Positions 1-5,443 of a DNA stretch of 6,198 nucleotides are shown one piece after another. The translations under genes and the position numbers were made by a program. The stretch is from Clostridium sp. CAG:780 (lineage in GTDB: Bacteria; Bacillota; Clostridia; TANB77; CAG-508): positions 1-6,198 of the forward strand of contig HF994421.1 of the NCBI GenBank assembly GCA_000434195.1, read 5' to 3'. The notes below the pieces were generated by a model. The model ran no database searches. It was not told where the DNA came from and saw nothing but the letters and a program-made list of their open reading frames with translations. Each line of letters starts with the position of its first letter. The first letter of the stretch is position 1.

Positions 1-12
1 AATTTGCGAAAG

Positions 13-38
13 TTGCCAGTAGTTTAAGCTACTGGCAA
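13..38. repeat. Perfect 10-bp inverted repeat (RNA hairpin)
   Basis: TTGCCAGTAG (13-22) and CTACTGGCAA (29-38) are exact reverse complements around a 6-base loop, TTTAAG. The hairpin ends about 10 bases before the Shine-Dalgarno of the SSB-like gene, so it would sit in that gene's leader or at the 3' end of whatever lies to the left. Neither strand has a proper T-run after the stem (plus strand continues AATATTATAA), so it is not a textbook terminator. It could be a mRNA stabiliser, a processing site or a leader element. The structure is certain; the function is unknown. Confidence 0.6.
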
Positions 39-57
39 AATATTATAAAGGAGCAAA

Positions 58-297
58 ATGAATCAAGTTTATTTAATTGGAAAAATAATAACAGACATAG
101 AGTTTAAATTTATAATAAACTCTAAAGACATATCTATTGCAATGTTTAAAATAAAGACTATAAAAGATAATCAAGAAATACATATAAAATGCTTTAATGA
201 AGTAGCAGATTATTTTTATAGTAAATATAAAAGAGGAGATATTGTAATGATAGAAGGAAAATTAGAAGAAAATCAGGTAATAGTAACACAATTATAA
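58..297 (+). CDS. Small SSB-like OB-fold protein (79 aa)
   Basis: This is probably a single-stranded DNA-binding protein consisting of little more than one OB fold. The N-terminus MNQVYLIGKI (residues 1-10) matches the first strand of bacterial SSB. Residues 41-51 (IHIKCFNEVAD) fit the strand and helix that in SSB read like 'v.cfgk.Ae'. Residues 56-68 (KYKRGDIVMIEGK) fit the 'KGd.v.veG.l' strand and turn, and NQVIVTQL is the last strand. Bacterial SSBs are usually about 110-180 residues and end in an acidic tip that recruits partner proteins; here the chain stops at the end of the fold, with no linker or tip. AAAGGAG (47-53) lies 4 bases before the ATG and fixes the start. No terminator is obvious after the stop. 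A PriB-like or element-borne SSB is the main alternative. The fold is fairly secure, the role is inferred. Confidence 0.75.
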   Translation: MNQVYLIGKIITDIEFKFIINSKDISIAMFKIKTIKDNQEIHIKCFNEVADYFYSKYKRGDIVMIEGKLEENQVIVTQL

Positions 298-393
298 AGG
301 TTAAAATATTATCGTGAATGAATTGTGATTCTTATACAACTACTTAAGAAATTATCAATTATTATACAAATTTAAAAAAATTTAATAAAAATA

Positions 394-422
394 TTGCAAA
401 AACTATAAATGTGTGATATATT
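394..422 (+). promoter_or_regulatory. Likely sigma-A promoter of tRNA-Pro
   Basis: TTGCAA (394-399) and TATATT (417-422) are separated by exactly 17 bases and lie 28 bases upstream of the mature tRNA 5' end, which leaves a short leader for RNase P to remove. The rest of the gap between the SSB-like stop and the tRNA (298-449) is AT-rich; I see no other gene or strong structure in it. Confidence 0.6.
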
Positions 423-449
423 ATATAGGTGCTTAATAAAAAAGCAAAT

Positions 450-525
450 CGAGGTGTAGCGCAGTTGGTAGCGCGCGTGGTTTGGGACCATGAGGTCGCA
501 GGTTCGATCCCTGTCACCTCGACCA
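450..525 (+). tRNA. tRNA-Pro (anticodon UGG), CCA encoded
   Basis: A full cloverleaf can be drawn. The acceptor stem is CGAGGTG (450-456) with CACCTCG (515-521). The D stem is GCGC (459-462) with GCGC (471-474). The anticodon stem CGTGG (476-480) pairs with CCATG (488-492) with one G-U. The T arm is GCAGG (498-502), loop TTCGATC, CCTGT (510-514). The seven-base anticodon loop TTTGGGA puts TGG at 483-485, which reads proline codons. The discriminator is A522, and CCA (523-525) is encoded in the DNA. It is a single transcription unit with a promoter before it and a terminator directly after. tRNA 3' ends are common integration sites, but no second copy of this 3' end is present in the window. 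Confidence 0.97.
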
Positions 526-526
526 G

Positions 527-564
527 AAAGGGAGGACAGCAGAAAAGCCGTTCTCCTATTTTTT
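527..564 (+). terminator. Rho-independent terminator of tRNA-Pro
   Basis: GGAGGACAGC (531-540) folds onto GCCGTTCTCC (547-556) around the loop AGAAAA, with one A-C mismatch and one G-U. A run of T (559-564) follows. It starts two bases after the encoded CCA and so ends the tRNA transcript. Its 3' arm is also complementary to the fic ribosome binding site (see next entry). Confidence 0.85.
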
Positions 565-593
565 ACATATAGAGAATAATAGGAGAGTATTAT
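552..593 (+). promoter_or_regulatory. Alternative hairpins around the fic ribosome binding site
   Basis: TCTCCTATT (552-560) is the exact reverse complement of AATAGGAGA (578-586), which contains the fic Shine-Dalgarno AGGAG (581-585). The left arm is also the 3' arm of the tRNA-Pro terminator, so the two hairpins exclude each other. A third option is ATAATA (576-581) with TATTAT (588-593), which would leave GGAGAG exposed in a six-base loop. These complementarities are seen directly. That they control fic translation is inference; the AU-only stem in particular is weak. Confidence 0.4.
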
Positions 594-597
594 AATT

Positions 598-1278
598 ATG
601 AAGATTTTAGAATTTATTTTAGATAATAAAGATTACCTAGAAGATCTAATTACAAGAAGTACATACCATTCAAATGCTATTGAAGGAAATACACTTACTT
701 ATGCTGAAACATATGCTATTCTTTACAATGACAATAGTTTTAAAATCGAGGGAAAAGAGCCTAGAGAAATATACGAAGCAATCAATCACAAAAAAGCATT
801 AGAATTGGTTTTTAAAAACTTGCAAGATAATGAGGAATTTGACGAAAGATTTATAAAAAAGATAAATGAAACAATAAATAGAGACATTAAAGATACGGAA
901 GGTTATAGAACTGTACAAGTATTTATACAAGGAAGTGAACATATTCCGCCGGAGCCAGAAAAAATTCCGAATCTAATGAATTATTATGTATATAATTATA
1001 ATCATGATGAGCAAGATATATTTAATAAAATTGCTAAATATCATATTGAATTTGAGAGAATACACCCTTTTGAAGATGGGAATGGGAGAACAGGTAGGTT
1101 GTTAATTAATTATGAATTGTTAAAACACAATTTACAACCTGTTGTTATAGCCAAAGAGGATAGAATAAAATATTTTGAATTTTTAAGAAATAATGATAGT
1201 ATTGGTTTTTCTCAATGGTTACAAGAATTATCTATAAAAGAAAGAGATAGAATGGAGAAGTTTGGGTATAATAAATAG
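598..1278 (+). CDS. fic: Fic-family AMP transferase, N-terminally self-inhibited type (226 aa)
   Basis: Fic enzymes usually move AMP from ATP onto a hydroxyl side chain of a target protein. The catalytic motif is complete: H156-P-F-E-D-G-N-G-R-T-G-R167, with the base His156, metal-binding Asp160 and phosphate-binding Arg164 and Arg167. The substrate flap is recognisable at about residues 104-120 (RTVQVFIQGSEHIPPEP). Near the N-terminus, S25-N-A-I-E29-G-N fits the inhibitory motif (S/T)xxxE(G/N), whose Glu blocks productive ATP binding. This makes it a class II Fic, with inhibitor and enzyme in one chain and no separate antitoxin needed. It lacks the C-terminal winged helix found in many longer Fic proteins. 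AGGAG (581-585) lies 12 bases before the ATG, a rather long spacing. The gene follows the tRNA-Pro terminator and has no clear promoter of its own. The target cannot be read from the sequence. Confidence 0.93.
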   Translation: MKILEFILDNKDYLEDLITRSTYHSNAIEGNTLTYAETYAILYNDNSFKIEGKEPREIYEAINHKKALELVFKNLQDNEEFDERFIKKINETINRDIKDTEGYRTVQVFIQGSEHIPPEPEKIPNLMNYYVYNYNHDEQDIFNKIAKYHIEFERIHPFEDGNGRTGRLLINYELLKHNLQPVVIAKEDRIKYFEFLRNNDSIGFSQWLQELSIKERDRMEKFGYNK

Positions 1279-1337
1279 GAATATAAAATGAATATGTAAA
1301 AATAAAATCTGACCTAAATAACAACAATAAATTCATT

Positions 1338-1371
1338 AAAAAAGCAAAGATTAAAGAATCTTTGCTTTTTT
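1338..1371. terminator. Two-way terminator between fic and the ADP-ribosyltransferase gene
   Basis: AAAAAAGCAAAGATT (1338-1352) and AATCTTTGCTTTTTT (1357-1371) form a perfect 15-bp inverted repeat around AAAG. The stem is flanked by A6 on the left and T6 on the right, so each strand yields a hairpin with a U-run. It serves fic on the plus strand and the convergent gene on the minus strand. The remaining bases between the two stop codons (1279-1402) hold nothing else I can recognise. Confidence 0.9.
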
Positions 1372-1402
1372 ACTGCTAAAATCTAATTTATTATCGATGT
1401 TT

Positions 1403-2845
1403 TTATAGTTCAATGTCACCCATATCTACCATAGGTTGTTGTACTGGTACTTGTTCATTATTTATAGACTGAGAATCTCTTTGGCTTGAACCTTCTTGAA
1501 CATGTTGAGCTTCTTGAGTAGGAGCTTGTTGTTCTTGTGCTTTTTGTTCGCGATATCTTTGTGCGATTTTTGCTGTCTCATTTTGTATTCTCGTTATTTC
1601 TTCCGGTTCTAATTCCCATGGCTTTTTTTCTTTTGGTTTAGACTGCTGTAGATAAGCACTTTCAGATTGGGATTGTTGACTTTTGCTTCTAGCAAATCTG
1701 GCTCTAACTTGGTTAAAAAACTTTGAAAATCTATTTTGCCTAGTCGGTAAATTATCAGTACCTACTCTTTGTGAATATGTTTTAATTGAATCTTGCGACT
1801 GATCTTGCTGTTGCATAATTTCTTTATAACATTCCCTATCCTTACTTAAACATAATGCTTGTAAAACATTCTTTGTCTTACCATTTTTATCAGTAACTCC
1901 CATTTGAACACCTGTTATATACAAATCATTTGGATTTAATAACACTTCTTGTTCTGTCTTGTCATAAGCGGATAATTCTGCTATATAAGATCCTCTACTT
2001 CCTTTTGGTGCATATATTTCGAAAACAGTATCATAATCATCTAAAGAAGCAAAAGAGGAATCATATAACGGTGATGTACTAGTTTGTCCCTTATTGCTAA
2101 TTGATTTTCCTACTAAACTACTTAAATCTTCTCCTTCACCTAATCCTTTTTCTAGATAACTACTTTTTACTGCTCTATACAATTTCATCGATTTAGATAA
2201 ATGAGTACTTCCCAATCCATCTTCTAAGGAGGCAACTGTTTTATCAATATGTGAGCATCTATCCAATGACTGCATTGCAGTTCTTACACTAACACGAGCA
2301 TTATGTTGAAGGCCAATTTGATCCATGTATTCATTAACAATGTCATAGTTGCTGTGTAACGGAGATTGATAATCTGCACCTTGCACAAATTGTTTCAATT
2401 TTTTTATGTCAGTTTCTGCAATTCCTCTACCTATTAAGGATTCTTCTAAATCTGCTATTATTTGTTCTTTTATTGCTTCTTTAGATGTTCCCCTTTTAAT
2501 ACCAAGTATCATATTGCTTCCAATTGAATATTGATATATAGCTTTAGCATTGTCTACTGTTAAGTTTTTAGTATTTAACATTTCTTTAAATTGTTGTATC
2601 TTATCTGCAGATATTCCTTGTTCTTGTAATTCTTCCATTGTATAACCATCAGATAATTTCTCAAGAACATCTCCATGTTTTTTCAAGCCACCATAAGCAT
2701 TCTCTAAATCTGTTCCTGTATCATAACTTTCATAATCTCCATTTATTATCTGATCTATTTCTGCCTGAGAGATACCTTGACTTTGTAACATAGTTGTTAG
2801 TTGCTGTCTTTGATCTGCAGACATAGTTAATTGCTCTGTTTTCAT
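1403..2845 (-). CDS. R-S-E class mono-ADP-ribosyltransferase (480 aa)
   Basis: This protein should transfer ADP-ribose from NAD+ to a protein target. The catalytic core lies at about residues 190-335 and shows all three class signatures in order: Arg224 in KLYRAV, the STS motif Ser256-Thr-Ser258 in GQTSTSP, and the E-x-E pair Glu298-Gln-Glu300 in TEQEVLLNP. The aromatic-rich strand TVFEIYAP and the SRGSYIAELSAY stretch sit between the last two, as in iota-toxin, VIP2 and ExoS-like enzymes (ADPRT exoenzyme family). E-x-E rather than Q-x-E suggests an arginine acceptor. Residues 1-155 are helical, with three imperfect copies of a G-I-(S/A) unit. Residues 344-480 are about one-fifth Gln, probably disordered, with a basic amphipathic stretch (369-388) and a predicted helix near 414-436. 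There is no signal peptide or membrane segment, so secretion by the general route is unlikely. GGAGGT lies 3 bases before the ATG. Class assignment is firm; target and delivery are unknown. Confidence 0.85.
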   Translation of the reverse strand: MKTEQLTMSADQRQQLTTMLQSQGISQAEIDQIINGDYESYDTGTDLENAYGGLKKHGDVLEKLSDGYTMEELQEQGISADKIQQFKEMLNTKNLTVDNAKAIYQYSIGSNMILGIKRGTSKEAIKEQIIADLEESLIGRGIAETDIKKLKQFVQGADYQSPLHSNYDIVNEYMDQIGLQHNARVSVRTAMQSLDRCSHIDKTVASLEDGLGSTHLSKSMKLYRAVKSSYLEKGLGEGEDLSSLVGKSISNKGQTSTSPLYDSSFASLDDYDTVFEIYAPKGSRGSYIAELSAYDKTEQEVLLNPNDLYITGVQMGVTDKNGKTKNVLQALCLSKDRECYKEIMQQQDQSQDSIKTYSQRVGTDNLPTRQNRFSKFFNQVRARFARSKSQQSQSESAYLQQSKPKEKKPWELEPEEITRIQNETAKIAQRYREQKAQEQQAPTQEAQHVQEGSSQRDSQSINNEQVPVQQPMVDMGDIEL

Positions 2846-2879
2846 TTTACCTCCATATCATTTGTACTAAATGTGTTTC

Positions 2880-2885
2880 ATTATA
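2880..2885 (-). promoter_or_regulatory. Possible -10 box for the ADP-ribosyltransferase gene
   Basis: The minus strand carries a consensus TATAAT here, 34 bases upstream of the start codon. No good -35 box is found at 16-18 bases (the nearest candidate, TTTCAA at 15, is poor), so an activator may be needed, or the match may be chance in AT-rich DNA. Between this box and the start is a short imperfect palindrome, CATTTGTACTAAATG on the plus strand (2859-2873), which could be an operator. Confidence 0.35.
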
Positions 2886-2908
2886 CTCTTTTTTAAATAT
2901 TTGAAATG

Positions 2909-3517
2909 TTATCTTTCTTCTTCTATGCTACCTTTATTTCTTAACAATGATTCAATTTCTTCAGCAACATCTTTTGGTGTTTTGCCCTTTTCATATATTA
3001 TATGAGTGGCAAGTTCATAGTTATCTGGAGCAGTAATAAAATGCCAATTATCCTGATCCTTATGTGATCCTGGCTTTATATTTCTTCTTTCTAATAATAT
3101 CTGTCGACTCTCTTCTTTATTTGCAGATGGCAATAGTAGAATAATATTACTAAATTCTGCACACATTAACTGCATTTGCCTTCTTAACTTCTCATCTCTA
3201 TATACTGAATGACCAGCTCCAAAATCTATAACACTTGTTTTTTTTAGTGTACTTAAAACAGTTCCGACAAGTCCAAATTCAAAATTTTTATAATTATGAA
3301 ATTATTGTTGGTGAGCATATAAGCCTTTAAGAAACTCTGTGTCATCTAATGGAATTCTATTTCCTTCTTTAGCCAAGATCCTTGCGATTGTACTCTTGCC
3401 TGTTCCCATTGGACCTATCAACATTATACTATTTCTCTTTATTTCAATTGGTAGATCATGTATGTCTTGTATAAACTTATTTGATGCTGATAACATTTTC
3501 TTCTTTTCAAATAACAT
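2909..3517 (-). pseudogene. Shikimate-kinase-like P-loop kinase, broken by an in-frame TAA
   Basis: One reading frame of 202 codons is interrupted by a single TAA at codon 72 (3304-3302). Codons 1-71 carry the Walker A loop G35-PMGTGKS-T43 and the LDD motif (D58, D59). After the stop the same frame continues with FHNYKNFEFG, then VIDFGAGHSVY (about 97-106), the strand NIILLLPS, an arginine-rich lid-like segment, and a C-terminal GKTPKDVAEEIESLL helix. These are consecutive parts of the AAA/shikimate-kinase-like ATPases common in Clostridia, so the two halves were one gene. A single base change, such as CAA to TAA after two Gln codons, explains it. AAGGA lies 9 bases before the ATG and a good promoter lies upstream. 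From memory of the family, the stretch between LDD and the FE motif also looks short. The 88-residue downstream ORF starting at 3175 has no convincing ribosome binding site. Sequencing error cannot be excluded. TAA is a normal stop elsewhere in the window, so genetic code reassignment is unlikely. Confidence 0.8.
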
Positions 3518-3563
3518 ATTTAATCATCCTTTTATGGTGAATTGCATATCATTTTCTAATAAT

Positions 3564-3592
3564 ATTCTAAATTAATAAATTCTATAAGTCAA
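3564..3592 (-). promoter_or_regulatory. Sigma-A promoter of the broken kinase gene
   Basis: On the minus strand TTGACT (3592-3587) and TAGAAT (3569-3564) are 17 bases apart. This predicts a leader of about 40 bases before the start codon at 3517. The promoter looks intact although the gene it drives is interrupted. It also suggests that this gene is not simply the second gene of a Nudix operon. Confidence 0.6.
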
Positions 3593-3616
3593 TTGTTATA
3601 GTACTTGCTGAAGAAA

Positions 3617-4030
3617 TTATTTCAAATATTCCTCTATAAATTTTTTGCTTGGAGAATATAGATTCTGTGGTAGTTTGTCTAAGTCAAACCATTCCCATCT
3701 ATCTTCTTTTGTTGGCTCCATAACTTTTAGTTCGCCACTATGCTTTTTTGCAATTATATGTAGAGTTATATAATGTCTATCAGGTTGAATGTCGTCTGCT
3801 GCACCGAATAATTTCAATTCGCCTATTTCTAAATTAGTTTCTTCTTTAACTTCTCTTTTGGCACATTCAAAAAAGGTTTCGAAATATTCTTGTTTCCCTC
3901 CGGGCAATGTCCAACAATCTATTTCAAATATTCCGCCAGTATCTTTTTTATCTTTAGATCTATGACCTAGTAAGACTTTATTATCATCTAGTATCATTAC
4001 ACCTATTCCAACTTTTATAAATTTATCCAT
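3617..4030 (-). CDS. Nudix hydrolase, NUDT15/MutT-like (137 aa)
   Basis: Nudix enzymes cut nucleoside diphosphates linked to another group, releasing a nucleotide monophosphate. The box Gx5Ex7REUxEExGU is present as G45, E51, R59-E60-V61, E63-E64, with Asn66 where Gly is usual; that change is common in working members. The preceding CWTLPGG (39-45), the HYITLHIIAKKHSGEL strand pair, and the EPTKEDRWEWFDLDKLPQNL segment (105-124) are the layout of NUDT15-like nucleotide triphosphate diphosphatases. The length is normal for a one-domain member. AAAGGAG lies 4 bases before the ATG. The exact substrate (a damaged dNTP, ADP-ribose or a nucleotide sugar) cannot be told from sequence. The next minus-strand gene is the broken kinase, 99 bases away with its own promoter. 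Confidence 0.92.
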   Translation of the reverse strand: MDKFIKVGIGVMILDDNKVLLGHRSKDKKDTGGIFEIDCWTLPGGKQEYFETFFECAKREVKEETNLEIGELKLFGAADDIQPDRHYITLHIIAKKHSGELKVMEPTKEDRWEWFDLDKLPQNLYSPSKKFIEEYLK

Positions 4031-4064
4031 AATTCTCCTTTGATAATCAGTATATGATAAATTT

Positions 4065-4093
4065 ACTCTAACATAAAATTAAAAAATATGCAA
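4065..4093 (-). promoter_or_regulatory. Likely promoter of the Nudix gene
   Basis: On the minus strand TTGCAT (4093-4088) and TAGAGT (4070-4065) are 17 bases apart, with TGT just before the -10 box as in an extended -10 promoter. The predicted transcript start is roughly 25-30 bases before the start codon. Confidence 0.5.
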
Positions 4094-4125
4094 TAAGAAG
4101 ACACCCATACGGTGGATTTTTATAA

Positions 4126-4154
4126 CTAACACATTTTTTCTAACTTCATATTAT
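4126..4154 (+). promoter_or_regulatory. Possible promoter of the GH25 muramidase gene
   Basis: CTAACA (4126-4131, four of six consensus bases) and TATTAT (4149-4154) are separated by 17 bases and lie about 40 bases before the start codon. It is divergent from the Nudix promoter. Between the two -35 boxes is a small hairpin, CACC (4102-4105) with GGTG (4111-4114), which could be a shared control site. Confidence 0.4.
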
Positions 4155-4195
4155 ATAACAAGGAAAAATATTTTAAGAAGGGAATGTGATTATAA

Positions 4196-5407
4196 ATGAA
4201 AAAAAGATTTATAATTTTACTAGTATTTATAGTTACAATGTTGTTTCAATTCTACATATTAGTATTACCCTCGTTTGCGTTTTCTCCATCTGGAGATACC
4301 ATTTATGAAGGAATAGATGTAAGCTCGTGGCAAGGAGAAATCGACTTCTCACAGGTAAAGGCAAGTGGAATAGAGGTTGTATATATAAAATCTTCGGAAG
4401 GATTCCGTTCTGTGGATTCATATTTTGAGCAGAATTATGCTAATGCTAAAAATGCTGGGTTAAAGGTAGGATTTTACCATTATGTAACAGCAAGAAGTGT
4501 AGAAGATGCTGTTAAGCAGGCGAATTTCTTCGTATCAACCATATCTGGAAAAAATCCGGATTGTAAATTAGCAATGGACTTTGAATCATTTGGAAGTCTT
4601 GGTAGAGAAGAAATAAATCAAATAGCATTAACATTTATGCAAACTGTGAAAAATGTAAGCGGCAAAGATGTAATTATATATAGTGATGAATATAATGCAA
4701 ATAGTACATTTGAATCAAATCTGGCGACATACCCGTTATGGGTAGCGCAATATGAGGTATCAGAGCCGACTGTACGAGAGCATTGGAGCAATTGGGCTGG
4801 TTGGCAATATACAGATAGGGGAGAAGTTCCTGGAATATCATCATATGTTGACCGTGATAAATTTACAAATGAAGTATTTTTAGATGATACTTCTGAAGTT
4901 CCAGATGTTCCAACAGATAAACCAGATGAAAATGAGAGATATACAACCATAACAATTCGATATGGAGATACCTTATCAGAACTTGCAATAGAATATAATA
5001 CAACAGTTGAAAGACTGGTTGAATTGAACAACATAGCTAATCCAAATTTAATTTATGCAGGAGATACTTTAATTGTTCCGACCAGCGACCCGTCAAGCAA
5101 TATAACGCAGATATATGTGGTTCAATATGGTGATACACTCTCGAAAATAGCACAGGAATATGGAACAACAGTAGCAACTCTTGCGTCGATAAACAACATT
5201 CAAAATGTCAATTTAATATATGTTGGGCAAATAATAAAAATTCCGTCATGTAGCTATGATATGTCTCACAGACTATATGTTGTAAAAAGAGGAGATACAT
5301 TATGGGGAATATCTAGAAGATTTGGTGTAAGCATTGCTAGAATTGTAATGTTAAATCGAATAGCAAATCCAAATCTAATATATCCGGGAAATGTTTTAAG
5401 AATATAA
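4196..5407 (+). CDS. Secreted GH25 muramidase with three LysM repeats (403 aa)
   Basis: This enzyme should cut the MurNAc-GlcNAc bond of peptidoglycan at the cell surface. Residues 1-28 form a signal peptide: KKR, a long hydrophobic core and a likely cut after PSFA. The GH25 domain spans about 37-229. It has D41 in GIDVSSWQG, the catalytic pair D128-F-E130, and the closing GWQYTDRGEVPG...VDRD segment with D219 and D221. A short acidic, proline-containing linker (230-247) follows. Three LysM modules at about 249-295, 305-350 and 359-403 each show the YGDTL or RGDTL start and the N-x-N-L-I-Y-x-G turn. They bind glycan chains, and the protein ends exactly with the last module. An in-frame TAA directly before the ATG excludes a longer form. 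The ribosome binding site (AAGGGA, 4178-4183) is weak and 12 bases away. It could be an autolysin, a germination or sporulation enzyme, or act on competitors. No holin or other phage lysis gene is nearby, and the signal peptide argues for a host gene. Confidence 0.95.
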   Translation: MKKRFIILLVFIVTMLFQFYILVLPSFAFSPSGDTIYEGIDVSSWQGEIDFSQVKASGIEVVYIKSSEGFRSVDSYFEQNYANAKNAGLKVGFYHYVTARSVEDAVKQANFFVSTISGKNPDCKLAMDFESFGSLGREEINQIALTFMQTVKNVSGKDVIIYSDEYNANSTFESNLATYPLWVAQYEVSEPTVREHWSNWAGWQYTDRGEVPGISSYVDRDKFTNEVFLDDTSEVPDVPTDKPDENERYTTITIRYGDTLSELAIEYNTTVERLVELNNIANPNLIYAGDTLIVPTSDPSSNITQIYVVQYGDTLSKIAQEYGTTVATLASINNIQNVNLIYVGQIIKIPSCSYDMSHRLYVVKRGDTLWGISRRFGVSIARIVMLNRIANPNLIYPGNVLRI

Positions 5408-5412
5408 AGAAT

Positions 5413-5443
5413 GAGGGGAATAAAGCCCCTCTAAATTATTTTT
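5413..5443 (+). terminator. Terminator after the GH25 gene
   Basis: GAGGGG (5413-5418) pairs with CCCCTC (5426-5431) around AATAAAG, followed by TAAATTATTTTT. It lies five bases after the muramidase stop codon. The stem lies just beyond the convergent hydrolase stop, and read on the minus strand it is followed by ATTCTTT, so it may also stop that transcript, less efficiently. Its T-run overlaps the last codons of the hydrolase gene. Confidence 0.8.

Noticed and set aside
450..525. tRNA-Pro as the attachment site of an integrated element
   Set aside because: No integrase gene and no second copy of the tRNA 3' end were found in the window.
2909..3175. An independent 88-residue gene
   Set aside because: It is in the same frame as the Walker A half, conserved motifs continue upstream of its ATG, and the ribosome binding site is poor; it is the 3' half of one broken gene.
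3339..3575. Plus-strand open frame of 78 codons
   Set aside because: It lies opposite the P-loop half of the broken kinase, and its hydrophobic translation is the complement of that coding sequence. It has no ribosome binding site.
4102..4120. Terminator (CACC/GGTG followed by a T-run)
   Set aside because: The stem is only four base pairs and no plus-strand gene ends before it.
4233..5034. Two minus-strand open frames (4233-4421 and 4618-5034) inside the muramidase gene
   Set aside because: Both are antisense to strongly conserved GH25 and LysM motifs, lack family resemblance and have no start signals.
4196..5407. Phage endolysin
   Set aside because: It has a full signal peptide, its own terminator and no holin or phage genes nearby; a host wall hydrolase fits better.
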